Shown here piece by piece: positions 1 through 13,300 of a DNA stretch of 64,000 bases. The position numbers and the translations under genes are program-made. The stretch spans positions 69,911,431 to 69,975,430 of the forward strand of contig NC_065882.2 in the NCBI RefSeq assembly GCF_932274485.2. The letters run 5' to 3'. This stretch comes from Patella vulgata. Taxonomy: Eukaryota > Mollusca > Gastropoda > Patellidae. Position 1 is the stretch's first letter, and every line of letters starts with the position of its first letter. The notes under the pieces are model-generated. The model had not been told where the DNA came from and made no database searches. It saw nothing but the letters and a program-made list of their open reading frames with translations.

Positions 1-2684
1 AAGCATGAAATTGTGAAATAATATTGTCAGCAATATTTTTGTCTGGGTATTCGAGACTACGGGCACCTGCCTTTGCATTTAAGGCGTTCACGTATTGGAT
101 GAAATCTTTAGCGAATCAACGCCATGGTTACATAAATTGTTGTCGTCATTAGTCTCTTTGATCCAGACACTCGTTGGTGAATAAATTTCTTTAGGACCTG
201 GTAGATCTAGACTAAATTGTCGTCAAACTGATTATTAATTGTGTTTCGGGTGATTCATGAGTCATTATTTGTTGACGAAAAGTGATTTTAAGAACAGTTT
301 TACGGATTATAACGGTTTGGTAAGTGTCTCAAATTGACTGTACTTTATCAGATAGACTAAGACCTTCAATGTTTCTTATTCAGGAAGACATTCTGCAGAG
401 AAACGGAATCTGACAGAAATGAGAAACCAGTGTTGTTTCTTTTCTTCTCATTTGTCCGTACTCTTCACTTCACTCTGAAATTAGGTGAAACATTCATACT
501 TGGTTGTGGAATGTCGACATAGTTGTACATGTTACTGAATCTATGTATGTTTATACTATGTTCAAAGAATTCATAAAAATATCATCAATGTCAATATAAT
601 TAATTGTGGTTCACCTGGGAATTATTTTTGTGATGGGCCAAGTTGAAGTAGAGCAACAAAAAAAGAAAAAGAAAGATAGATTAAAGGGATATGTCATCAT
701 TTTTATTGTCAATAACAGTAATTTGACAGATCCTATTCTATTGTATTGTTTTCGATGACAATATACATATTTAATAATCAAACACACGATTATACCCCAC
801 AGTGGGTGATTGAGATCGAACATCATCAAACATTTTGAGCCCAAGCTGGCCAAGGTGGGGATGACACAGCCCGGAATGAAAGAACCTGATCAAAAAATAG
901 GGTGGGATGAAACCACCTGCATACGTTATATTGGACTCTATTAAATTTATATCGGTATTGCCAATGGAGAAATCCACTAAACGTGAAGTTATATTTATTA
1001 TCTCTTAACTATCTATGACAGACATCACTGTCATCAGTCACAGTGAATTTGAGATGAAGAGTCTCCCGACAGGAGATGTTACATTTGTTGTAGGCCCTAC
1101 TAATAAGCTTACACAGCATGCAGAATTGATTTTCTGATATATGTTAGCAGTGGTTTATGGTTTGTAGCCTGATATATAGGAAGGTGAAATATCAGATTAA
1201 GTAACAAACATTGGAATTAGTACAGATACAATTCACAATAAGCGTATACACATGATAAATTTATAATTAACTATGTGCATGTTCTCCATCCACCAGTCCA
1301 TTTTGTTATGAAATGAATTATTATTTAATAAATAAAAGGTCACAATATAGATAGGCAAAAGAAAAAGGAAGAGAATAATGATCAGTGGTGGGTAAAACAT
1401 TAATATCCTCTTCCTGTTTTAAAGGTTAACATAAAATAGCCATGGGTATTTTACTTGTAAACATCCCTATTTCTCTAGGAAATAAATATTATTTATAAAG
1501 GCTGAATTGGCTGTACAATAATACAATAGAGGGCAAGCATATGAAATAGTATTAAAGAATAGGGATTTGAAGAAAATTTGATGGTGTCGTGATAATGATC
1601 ATGTATGACAGATCAAATCCAAGACTGTAACAAATTAACTCCTTACTGAAAGTACTGTATAGATGAGTGGAAGAATCTCTGTACAGTTCAGGCAAGATCG
1701 GATCTCAGTATACGGTTGGGGACCAAAAGTAAGATAATAAAATAAAGGTAATATTGCCCAAGCAATGAACTTGGCAAGACTGTATATTAGAAGTAGAGTA
1801 GTTTTAATCCAGGATGCGTTTTGACCGCTTTCCCTTTTATCAATGAATGACAGATCTCAATACACATTTATTGTATAATCAATACATGACCAATTCCAAA
1901 ACTCAACTGACTTCCAGTGCTATCAAGTAACTATACACACCTACATGTACATCATCTTTGTGGGGTGTACACATATTTTTTTACCAATTGATAAGTATTG
2001 TACAGTATTGAAATAAATATTTTATTATTTGAAATTTTACATGTAGGTATTGCGACATTGTTGAATATTACCAACAGCTGTCTGATTATGACACATACAT
2101 ACTGTATCCTATTACAGTATTTGAATTAAGAATTGGGAAATAATTACATGTCCAACAAACCATTTCTCTTGTATGTATTTTGAGGAAAGGTGGGATGAGG
2201 GGAGCAAAAATTTATCATTTACGTTTTACATAACAGCTCTGGTGTACAATGTATTGTGTACAAAAATAATTAAATTTGTGAACTTTAGAAAACAGGCATA
2301 AGAATGTGAACTTAAATATACATCTTTTCAAGTACAGGACTGTCTGTACATGTACATGTATATGTCAAACTGTCTTGTGGGGAAATCCATCTACTTCATA
2401 CTTCGAGAATAGATCTCTGCCCTAAATGGCCGCCATATCCAAACAATTAGTATACTGTTTTGTAATGCGGTTCTACTCTGTTTCACATCTGTCATACACA
2501 CAAAGAACAAATAGACTTTTTCAATTTTATTAAATGGAAGCAGAATAAATACTTAACAAAATTCTCGAAGTAGATACATAATGTTTTAGACTAACATCGT
2601 CGATTTAGGACTTAGAATTTCGGTCAACTAGCTTAGTGTCTTTTCTTAAGCGGAGCTAACTGTAGACAGACAGGATAAGTTTAG
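1..2684. other. Upstream non-coding stretch, nothing recognised
   Basis: No repeat family or coding exon could be recognised. Short open frames between 611 and 977 overlap on the - strand, have no codon structure or recognisable product, and lie in AT-rich DNA. A good splice donor (GTAAGT, G at 320) follows a short CG-containing stretch at about 240-319. It could end a non-coding first exon of the + strand gene that starts coding at 4313, with an acceptor-like pyrimidine run and AG near 4239. This is a guess. Confidence 0.3.
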
Positions 2685-2689
2685 TATGG

Positions 2690-2912
2690 GGATCCTGGTG
2701 TCTTGATGAGTGTACATGTATGGTGGTGACTCACCAATCCGGAGGTACATGTACCAGGTTCGATCTCTGTTTTCCCTTGTCAATGTCAAAGATCTTGTGA
2801 CATACATGTACATGACGTAGTACACTGTGGCTTTTATCCATCTTCATTATCCTGGCTGGTGCAGAAAAGTGAGACGTTAAACCTCATTTCTTTTCATTTC
2901 ATTTTCAACATA
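2690..2912 (+). repeat. SINE1-type retroposon copy, diverged
   Basis: The 3' part matches the SINE1 body found elsewhere in the window: a TCTTCATTATCCTGGC box, then GCAGAAAAGTGAGACGTTAAACC and a CATTT-type tail (2877-2908). The head at about 2700-2765 has a box-B-like GGTTCGATCTC. The copy is diverged and shortened in the middle. It abuts the left end of an M1 MITE. Confidence 0.6.
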
Positions 2913-3727
2913 CATTATGCAAGAGCTAAATCTGCCAATTGCAGGTCTTTCTATAGGCCTGAAATGTTATCTAAATTACTAATTAGACATTAATTAACTT
3001 ATCCAGACCATAATCAACTCTTGATGGCATTGCTAGCCTGCGATATTTACTGGATTAGAACCAGGTCTGCTGCTTCTGATTAAATCAAAAAATGGATAAT
3101 CAAGACTATGTTTTTTATCGTACCAACTTTAGTAATGATGATCGAGACTAGGCCCAAAATTCAATCGCTAAATACTCGGTTCAGGGTGGATCAATTTGAC
3201 TGAAATTTTCCGCATATTTCATTTACATTATCTAGTTTTTAACTATTATTGTGATAACTACCAGCTCTTTATCTAATCTCCCATAATGCAGGGGCGGATC
3301 CAGAGGGGGGGGGTTGGGGGTCGGAACCCCCCCTGCTCAGTTACATACAAAATTTTGTAAATCAACATTTCTTGGACGTGTGCTTTATTGTTTATCGGCA
3401 GATATGGGACAGGATGGGCACTCAAAGCACGAGATAATGATATAGACATTACATGTATGTGATATCACAATTGATGCTTTGCAATGCATCCATGAAATTG
3501 AATCACAATGTCATTGTATTAATTCATAATAAAAATTGACGTCAAACTAGGTGTTGAATTTCTCTGTTTAAAAAGCTCAATGTGTATGTACATGTATATA
3601 CGCCAAAATGACGATAGAGACTATGCAGGAGGGTGGGGGGGGGGGCGGAGATACATTGTCTCAGGAACCTGGCAAACCCCCTCCTGCAAAAATTCCTGGA
3701 TCCGCCCCTGTAATGTATCTTTAATCT
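2911..3727 (+). mobile_element. M1 MITE (TTAA-type), split by another transposon
   Basis: The left end (about 2911, ACATTATGCAAGAGCTAAAT) and right end (AGCTCTTTATCTAATCTCCCATAATG, then TAATGTATCTTTAA at 3711-3727) match the termini of the M1 family (consensus end TTAAAGATGCATTATGYAAG). Other copies lie at 17671, 21569, 25997, 27596, 37354 and 39214. The element is a non-autonomous DNA transposon of about 390 bp with no coding capacity. A 422-bp element is inserted close to the right end. Confidence 0.75.
3289..3710. mobile_element. hAT-like MITE with CAGGGGCGGATCC termini
   Basis: The termini are inverted repeats, CAGGGGCGGATCCAG at the left and CTGGATCCGCCCCTG at the right. The pentamer TAATG flanks the element directly on both sides (3284-3288, 3711-3715), and intact M1 copies have a single TAATG at that point, so it is a 5-bp target duplication. 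The G/C-rich terminal tracts contrast with the AT-rich surroundings. CAG ends with a 5-bp duplication fit the hAT subgroup that makes 5-bp duplications; that assignment is from general knowledge. It has no open frame of transposase size. Confidence 0.75.
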
Positions 3728-4312
3728 CTTAGTGTTGATATAAATGCTGTGGGTTGTGGTATACACGACTAACTGTGAGACATCATCTTGTGTTATAAGG
3801 TATACATGTAGGTATGTAGAAAGGTCTGTCATCATCTGATGGGTTGGATAGATCATGTACATGTAACATTTCCTGAAAATATTTTATCATCAGTTGAACT
3901 TAGTCTGATGTTACTTACTAAAGGGCAAAGGCTGAAATAATTTTAAATATACATGTAATTGTAAGGACACATGTACCACTGAAAATAATAAGTACACTTT
4001 TCTTGTGATTTTAATCTTTTTTTCACTGTATGGCTTTTTATGTTATTTATTGATCCATGGAGATATTAGATGAATGTGTAGCCCTTCAGCAGTTTGTTTG
4101 AATTGCATACAAGTCAACAAGTGAAACTGATGTATCATTTATTGATTTGGTGTAATAACTGGGAGTTGTCCATTCTACCACTGGTCATACAGAAATATAA
4201 TGCGATCTAGACACTGTATAATCTTTTTTAATATTATAGGTATATATTATCATAATGGAGTAATTATAATTAAGCCTATGAGCATTAGGCTGCTGGTGAA
4301 GTTGTAAACAGT
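3728..4312 (+). other. Upstream region of the Rab11-FIP-like coding start
   Basis: No repeat was recognised. A pyrimidine tract and AG at about 4220-4239 could be the acceptor of an exon that holds the start codon. A stop (TAG, 4286-4288) in frame with the ATG at 4313 shows that translation cannot begin further upstream in this exon. Confidence 0.4.
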
Positions 4313-4364
4313 ATGGAAATGGGATTAAAGGCTGGTATGGAACCTGATGAAGTAACTATAGTGG
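4313..4364 (+). CDS. RAB11FIP: Rab11-FIP-like exon 1 (start codon)
   Basis: Encodes the first 17 residues plus one base: MEMGLKAGMEPDEVTIV. It ends at a consensus GTAAGT donor and leaves phase 1. Joined to exon 2 it gives the first C2 strand, TIVVHGARGLQG. Confidence 0.8.
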
Positions 4365-7300
4365 GTAAGTACATGTAATAAAATGAAACAATGAACTGGA
4401 CCTGACCTCTTGTATAAACTTAGTAGTATCTAGTTGATTAGGTGGGATTTATTCATGGTGTACTATATACATGTATTTCTCTTGAAGATCTAATTTGAAA
4501 AAAAATTAGAATAACCTCAATATCATTACAAACATCTCAAATATCCTAATGATCAGAAAAAATAATTGTGTGTCCGAAAAAAAATGTCATTGGAGAAATT
4601 AAAAAACGAAAGGAGGATATCTTTAAGAAATTCACACGTTTTTTTTTTGATATTGCCCTCTCAGTATACACAGTGACGAAATAACTTCAAAGACTAGATG
4701 TATGATGCCAAATATATTCTTAGTGTTATTTTACCAGTGATCACCTACATTCCAAACACCTCACAATTTTAAATAATGTAGCATATTGGTGGGACATGTA
4801 CTTGTGCATATAAAAAACATTTTTGTCAGTGAAACTACTGAATCAAATTATTTACCAGTAATTTGAGTTGTAAAATTCATTAGGAATTGTGTGTAACAGC
4901 CGTAACCAGATTTTTAGTAAAGTACTATACAATTAATTGACATTACTGGTTCCTTTAAGGATTAAAAGTGTAGTCAGACACTGAATGAAGAGCCGTAACC
5001 TGATTTTAGTAAAGTACTATACAATTAATTGACATTATTGTGTCCCTTTAAGGATTAAAGTATTGTCAGACTGAAGAGATTTAGTTAATTGGCATCATTT
5101 AGCCAGATTGCTATATTGATTTAGGTGGATAACTAAGGATTACACTAATCCTAATTATATTATCTAGTTGAATGCATTCTTTACTCTGTAGTGTAGCCAG
5201 TAACCCCATAAAAGTTTTGTTAAATATCTGTCTGCACTTTTTCTCCCAAGTCCACTGAGCAGTGCCAGATTGGTGTATCTGGGCATTACGCCATTAGAGC
5301 ACCTAGCCAAAAACATTTTTTGGGTGTTTTGTCTGTACATGGAAATTTGATTAAAGATGGCTATTAATCTGTTGATTAACAAAATGATTTTAAATTGTTT
5401 TATATTTTCTTCATAGTTGTTGATATTTATGTTTCTGTATGAACACCAAAGTGATATTTAGGGGGTGGTCAAATCGTCTATCACATGCCTTTACAGTTCT
5501 AAGGTTTGTGGCATGGTTTCGACCCCAAGCTTGTACAATATAAGGAGTACTGTCCTTTGGTTTCCTCTTACTCCTAAAGTGAAATAAAATGAAATGGGGT
5601 TTAACATCCTACTGTTCTGCTTTGACTGGGCTAATGAAGACAGGCATACCCCATACAGTCTGCTATGAGGAAAATTTTTCCCGGTCAGCAGCACTATGAC
5701 CTACTCTTATATCGAATTCCAACAGTGAAGGGATCTTTTACGTGTACAACAATGTATACACAGGGCCTCCGTTTTTTTGTCCTATCCAAACAACTAGACA
5801 GCTGTTCACTCCTAAAGACCCCTACACTAGTGCTGGGTATTGCCACTGCAGTCACGATACGATGCGATGCATGTTGTGATTGAGCTGCTGCAATACGATA
5901 CATATCACTATTCAATATATACCAAGAAAACAACAGGATAAATGTATAATTGATATTTTTAGTCCTGCCGATGTCGAAGAAAAAAGACTGTTGTATATCA
6001 CGATATTGATAGGTATCAAAATAAGGACAAAAACAATTTAAGACTGTTTGTGTACTTATGGATAATGTGTGACGTGGTAATTAAGAGTGACAGATTTCTT
6101 ACTGAAGTGACAAAAAACATAAAAAAAAGAATCGTGAAATATCGATTCAGTGTACTGTCTCTCGATTCGACATGCAAATCGTGAAAAGGTGAATCACGAT
6201 ACATGGATAAATCGTGCCAGCACTATCCTACACACAAGCAAATTCTTGAAATAAAATTGTTATATTATGGAAATGTAGTTTTAAAGTACAATGTATTAAA
6301 TGCCATACTTTAATAACCTAGTAATCTAGTATTTGATGTAGATATTATACATGTAGATGTATGTGTATAGGTACAGTGTATGTTGACTGGACATGCAAAC
6401 ACCTGTCTATTTTATCTGTACTGGTATATGTACATGTAGATGTCCACAAGCTGTAATGCATGAACTGTTGAAAAGGTTAATTAGTGGTCACCAAGTTTAA
6501 AGTCCTACAGTACAATAATTATGTGTACATGTACATTACACTCATAAAATCTAATTTTGTTTTATTACTCATATATGTACATCAACTTTAAATCTTTTGG
6601 ATTTATTTTTAAGTATAAATGTCTACACGTGACAACTTTCTCAGAGTAATACATCATATATCATTCAAAATTCAGGTTGTTCTAGTTTGTCAGAATTTGC
6701 AAAAAGCTATTAGTGCAGTGATATATATATGCAATATATTGCAAAATTTGTTTTCTTAGAGCAAAAATATTATTTTTCATAGAGCAAGAAAACTATTTTT
6801 CATAAAGCATCATTTGAAACAGTTTAAAGATATATCCATAGATTTTTTTCACTGCTATTTTGGAATTGGAATTTTGATAGTGATTGTAGAACATCAAACT
6901 ACAATTTCTGAAGTCACCAGTAAATTACACATGCTATTGTTGTGCTGGTTTACTTGAATTATTAGGAATTAAATGAAGATACATGTAGCTAATAAAAGTC
7001 TATTTCCCAACAAAATGAAAGTAGAGTAACACTATTGACACCAGATATGATATTGAGATGTAATGTATTTATACTTATGATTGATTTTCTTTTGACGGCC
7101 ATAATTGGCATGAATTAAATCGTGCAGTTATACAGTGTAGGCTACATGTACATGGTGAATTTAACTAATCAGAAAACACGCAAGATTTGAGGTCTCATTA
7201 ATTGATCGTGTTGCCAATATTTGTTACGTCTGACCTGGCCTGCTCTGTCAGATCTTTGGCAGACTTTTTGTTGATTTGTTTTTTGCATCTTGGACGACAT

Positions 7301-10300
7301 TTGCATTGAATGTTACAAACTCCTGGTGGTCTCAGATTCTAGAGCTTTTTGTTATGGCAATTCATACAGCAATTAGATTTAAATAGAAAAAAAACTTATT
7401 GGTTTTAACCCCTGACATTTGTACAATGTATGTTTATGTTGTATGATAGAAGCCTGTGTTGTTTTTCTATTCGTGAAGTTCAGTAAATATTGAATTACTG
7501 TTATTTTCTCATCCTTTAACATTTATTTACACACTTGTGACTTAAATATTTCTTGGTATAGGAAAGGTGTCGCGTCTGTACAACTGGCCTTTTGACCATG
7601 CTATTTAAATAACGTCATTTGTAGGGAATTTGTTTTTCGTTTGTCAATACATTAACCGTTAACCTGTGTTTAAAGAAAACTGTCGATTGGAACAATAAAT
7701 CTTAATTGATTATTAACCTTGTTCAAGTTTTCACTCTCCCGATTTTAACACACAGTTAAAATGAAATTATTTTGGCTATAAAATGTTGGTTGACCTTCCT
7801 TTACCTGTTTAGAATGGTTAAAGATAGTCATGTGCAATACGTCTCTCCTGATTTACAATTCAAATAAACTAGTAAATCTTCTTTCATTCAGGGTCATTTA
7901 AGGTGACCTGTATAAATGTAGTAAAGAAGGAAATTTTAAAGGCTTTTGTTTGAAAATGTCCAGTTTTTATATATGATAAAACCATTGGTGGGAATGGGAA
8001 CAACAATGGGGAGGGGAAAAGATATTCCTTTGCTACTTCAAGTAAATCCAAAATGACAATTTTCGCATATAAAAAATAAAAGCTGTTGAAATGTGCATGC
8101 CTTGTGCTACATGTAGATGAAGCTATCAATTTTAAGATGATCGTTTGTCAGCCAGTTCGTAAAATAAGCCTTTCTTGAAAACAGATTGTGAGTGGGTTTT
8201 TAGAATTGGTTTATTTTCCCCAGATTTGCAATGTGAATTATTGAAATAAAAATATAATGTGTTAGTCCCAAAATGACCTGGTATGGTGTCAAGTGGACTT
8301 TATACTCTATTTCTTTCTTTCTCTCTTGTGATCTACATCTACATATTATTGTTAAATGTATAGTCATAGTATAATTAATAACACATTTAATTGATGAATA
8401 GAATTGTGAGCTATTATGTATTCATTCTGATATATTTTCTGAAGTATTTAATATATGTTATAGACCGTTGCATTGTAAGGTCTATCATTGAATCAACTGG
8501 CGTGGTTTCGATTCCCCGGTTGTACGTGTCAAGGAGTAGGGTTGCCTGTCCAACCTCATGGTTTTTCTCCGGGTCCTCCGGTTTCCTCCCACTGCTAAAG
8601 ACCCCTACGCGCAAACAAATTATTGGAATAAAATTGAACCATGTGTTAGTCCCAAAATGACCAAGTTTGTGGTAAGTGGACGTTAAACCCCATTTCTCTC
8701 CCTCTCTCTTTTAATGTATATATGTTACTATATTGTTTCTCAATATATCTGATACAATGTAGCGGTACATGTATGTAACTAAAGTGTACAAGATTTTATT
8801 GTCTGATGTGAAATTTTTAACAAGTAGCTGAAACAGGTAGATAACCTGATTATTTACATACATATATACCTATATACCATGGTGAGATATAGGTAAACCT
8901 TTTGAAGTGTACATCTAGGTATGTAAGTTACCTTAACCTACATTTTATAACCACACCAACATATTTACCTGACTACAAGAAATTATTCAACACTTGTAGA
9001 TGTAGATAAATCTACTGATACAGGACCTACGTAATACATACTATGATACATTTATATTATGTAAATCTAGGTGTCATCTATTATATATTTGATTGTATGC
9101 ATTATATTCTATACACTGTACATGCAAAATATATACGCAATAAGATTAAGTAAATATTTTTGTAGAATTCAAAACAACCCATTGTTAACCAAACTTAGAA
9201 AAAGGAACGCCCATTTATAGAAAAATCGTCACTAAAAGAAATAACAAACAAGTACAATCTATATAATCAAGGAAAATCTGAGAAAAAAAAAAATAAATTG
9301 ATAAAGAATTAACCGGCTTACTGACAAGAAATATTTTGATCTTCACTAGACCTATTATCAGATTGTTAACATCATTTTTCAATCAATCAGGAGATACAGA
9401 TGTATAAGCTTTGTTTAGAATTTGTCTGGCAATAAAATGTCATATTATTAGCCGTTTTGTTCAATTCATAATTCATATAGAAATATGAAAATGACACAGC
9501 ATATACGTGAAAAATATGGTGTATTAACTATTAATGTCTTTTTAAATGTTGTCTAATCTTAGTAATATCTGTGTCTATGATGATAGTCATCTTCAATCCA
9601 ATACATACAAATCTACATGTATATAGTGACAATCAAATTTTATAGTTTGCATACATGTATATAGACTAGCATATGTTTAAGGTCCGTCTTATGATCTATA
9701 TTGTAATAGGGCTTTTACTTCAGAACTTTGCTAGACAGTCAATAATTTTAATTAGCAAGATAATTTTCCAAAGAAATTTACCGTTTTTAGCATTATTTCA
9801 TTTTTAAATATATTTTTCAGTGTTTTTACACATAAAAGGTATGAATTTAACTTTAGTTATTGTGTTTTACAGTTAAAGTTTGTGATAGGCAAGAGCTCTC
9901 CCATTGTATGATAATGAGGGGGTGGGGGGTTTTCTCACCTGATCAATGTTATTTTAAGATAATCTTTTGATTCCTATCGTGGCGAGAATTTTGCTTGAAC
10001 AAGGATTTTCCTGCATCTTCAAATTCTAATTGTCCAGAAATTTTCCATGAGAATTTAATTTTCGGTCTGAGAGGAATTGGCTTCTGACCAGACAAACTTT
10101 CTTTATCAACCCACATGGGCATCGCTGCCGACACGGGTAGAGACATGATCATCCAGACATTCTTCTATGGCCACATTATGATAAACGAACCCAAGACATT
10201 CTCCAGCACTCTACTGGTATATGTTGCTTGTCAAAGCATTACTGTTAATTAGACAGCACATTTTGTTTTTACTTATCTATATTGTAGACATGAAGGATAG

Positions 10301-13300
10301 TTACTGAGTACATGAAAAAGGTTGCCATGACACATACATTGTACCGTACATGTATTTAATAAATTTAAATTCATTATTCATTTATTTGATATTTGAAATC
10401 GAAACAAAAAGAAGATAGTTTGCAAGAAAGTATTGTTATTATTCTATGTGATTTAAAAAATATATAATAAAATAATAAGATTCCAACTCTTTTATCACAC
10501 AAGTGGACTAAGGAATGTTAAAGTGTCTGAAGCTGTTTTAATCCTTTTCAAACTGAAAAATTGTGAAATTAATATCAGTCAAAACTGGTTTAATTCTGTT
10601 CAGTATTTAAAATTGTCAACATTTGACATTCTCTGTAGACGATATACTTCTTTGGGGTGGGGGGGATGGCCGAGTCTGTCATTGAGTCAACTGGAGTGGT
10701 TATGATTCCCTGGTTGTACATGATAAGAAGTAGGATCACCTGTCCAACTGCGTGGGTTTTCTCCGGGTCCTCCAGTTTCGTCCCACTGCTAAAGACCCCC
10801 TATGCGTAAGCGAATTATTGAAATAAAATTAAATCATATGTTAGTCCCGAAATGATCTAGCTTGTGTCAAGTTGACTTCAAACCCCATTTCTCTCTCTCT
10901 GTAGACGATATTAAAACTAGATATGGTCAAAACAACCCTGTGTCACATATAATCATCACTAAAATCTTATGGATCTTTCTAATCTGATTGAATGCAAGCT
11001 TGGAGATAAATTGATTTCTTAGGAGCCACGGAGCCTACGTAAGTAAGACACTGATTTTCTAACCTGGAGGCCGTGCGTTCGCTTCTGGTGTTGGCCGAGA
11101 AAGTTCAAGATTTTCTGGCGTCGTTTCCCCTCGTCAGTGGTGCAGGTCGGAGATCCTGACAAGGACAGCTGTCCATTCGTCCGGATATGACAAAAAACCA
11201 AGGTCCCATATACACATTGTTGTGCATGTAAAAGATCCTTTGGCAGTTGGAATTTGATATAAAAGTAGACCGTAGTGCCGTCTTCATTCATTAGCCCAGT
11301 CGGAGCAGAACAGTAGGATGTTAAACTCCATTTCATTTTATTTTGATTTCATTATCAAATGTTAAATTATCATTTACAGTCTTATATTTTAGACATGAAA
11401 ATTTCTATATAGTCAAAAAAAATGAGGATCCTCATGTTTCTTCTATAATCTTTTTTATGACAAGACATCCGTGATTTAAGATTTATGTTATGTAATACAT
11501 TATATCACAATTTATAACTGTAACATGTAACAGATCTCTTTATAAGGTTTTTTTATTAAAAGATTAGTCCATCCAATAAATCTTTTCAAGAAGGATATAC
11601 TGTATATCTTTTAACAGAGTAAAGTGGTTGAATCAGACATGAAAGAGATCAAACTTAATAGTTATTTGTTTTGAGCTCTGTGTGTGATGAACACGGGTAC
11701 TGAATGATATAACTAATAATTTGAAATAAATTTTATAATTATTAAAGCTCTGATTGCTGGGTGTACTTCTTTAAAGGCCCAATACCACTCTTGTTGTAAC
11801 TGAATAATATGTCCCAATCTTTATTCTGGTCAACAAATTGCACTATTTTACAATATTCCAATTAATTGATGATACAAATTTCATCTTAACACACCTAATT
11901 TAAAAAATTGGAAAAATTCAACTAAATGATTTGAAAAGCCTGACGTAAAGCTTTTCAAATGTGACTAGGATTTAAAAATATTTTTGAACCCTCTGGACAA
12001 GTAAAATAGGATTTAATGGATAATTTACGCAACAGGTAGGACACTAACACAACTAGTACTTAGAATAAGGCTATTTTTTATTTTTTTGGAGCTGTCAAGC
12101 CAACAAGAGTGTTATTGTCCCTTTAACATTTTATTTAAGTTTGAGGTTAACTGGGTTGTTGGGTGGTCGCTTGTTCAAACGAGTTCACTTTTAGATCATA
12201 TGGCCTGTCATTAAGTCAGTTGGAGTGGTTTCAATCCTAAACTTGTATGTTACAAGGAATAGGGTCATCTGCCCATCCTCGTCTCCAGGTCCTCCTGTTT
12301 CATCCCACAGGTAAAGATCCCTACGTGTAAGCGATTTATTGAAATAAATTTTGTACCATACATGTTTGTTAGTCTCAAATGACCTAGTTTTGTGGAGTGA
12401 CCTAGTTTGTTTGGAGTGGACATTAAAAAAACCTATTTCTCCCTTTCTCGTGACGTAGAAGTTAGATGATATAACCACCTGTAGGGCGGGTCCGTTGATC
12501 AGTATATATATTATAATATATCAAGCTCAGTCATTGCATTTAGTAAAAGTGTAAAAATCAACACGTCTAGAATAAAAATCACCATTGATAATATCACATT
12601 AAAAACATTTACATTGACTGCTGTAAGGTTTTTTATTTTTATAAATGATATTTTATTCATAAATGAATAAAAACAGGCATGACATATTTAACCTCTCTCC
12701 TCTTTCATTTGTTTGTATTCATTGGGCGGAAAATTTATTTGATATCATTGCAATATAGATGGGCGAGGTCTAAACTCAGACAAAGGTGTGGTACAAAATA
12801 GATGTCCTGTTTATCTTGATCTTTGATCATGGATTTATTTATTAAAAAATATTGAATGTTTATATCTTACAGTTCATGGTGCTAGAGGTCTACAAGGTAA
12901 AAAACCAGGTGAGTAGGTTGATACGTCTATCACATGTAGAAATAAATCATGCATGTCTATAATAAAACAAATAAAGTCATGCTTCACTTGTTCTATATAT
13001 ATAAAAAGGTTTTAACATAGACTTGTTTATAAGTATAGTATTAATGAATAATGTATTGATCATATTTTTAGTTCAAAGATTTAGAAATATTGCACCTTTT
13101 GACATTTAAATTAGAAACCCATTATCCCCATACATGCCATGGAAAGTAAATCTCCATTTAAGTATAATAGGGTTTTCAGTGTTTGAAAGGTATATTTGAC
13201 TGTAGGCTATTGAAGTATACAGTAGTGTATATTAATATAACTAGACACCTTGATGGATGACACTGACATCAACCATTTCACAGAAAAAATGTTTGAGCCT

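Larger units (their letters stand above)
5461..6262 (+). repeat. SINE2 copy, interrupted twice
   Basis: The SINE2 pieces are 5461-5579, 5818-5837 and 6226-6262. Together they read as the family core: GTGGTTTCGA-type box B, TTTCCTCTTACTCCTAAAG, ACCCCTACACACAAGC, then TTGAAATAAAATTG. A SINE1 and a hAT-like MITE interrupt it, each with its own target duplication. It is 3'-truncated after the AAATAAAATTG segment. Confidence 0.8.

Noticed and set aside
9949-10152. 67-codon - strand frame with protein-like composition
   Set aside because: I could not match it to a family, it has no splice signals, and it lies in a large intron. A decayed processed copy of some gene is possible but not demonstrable by eye.
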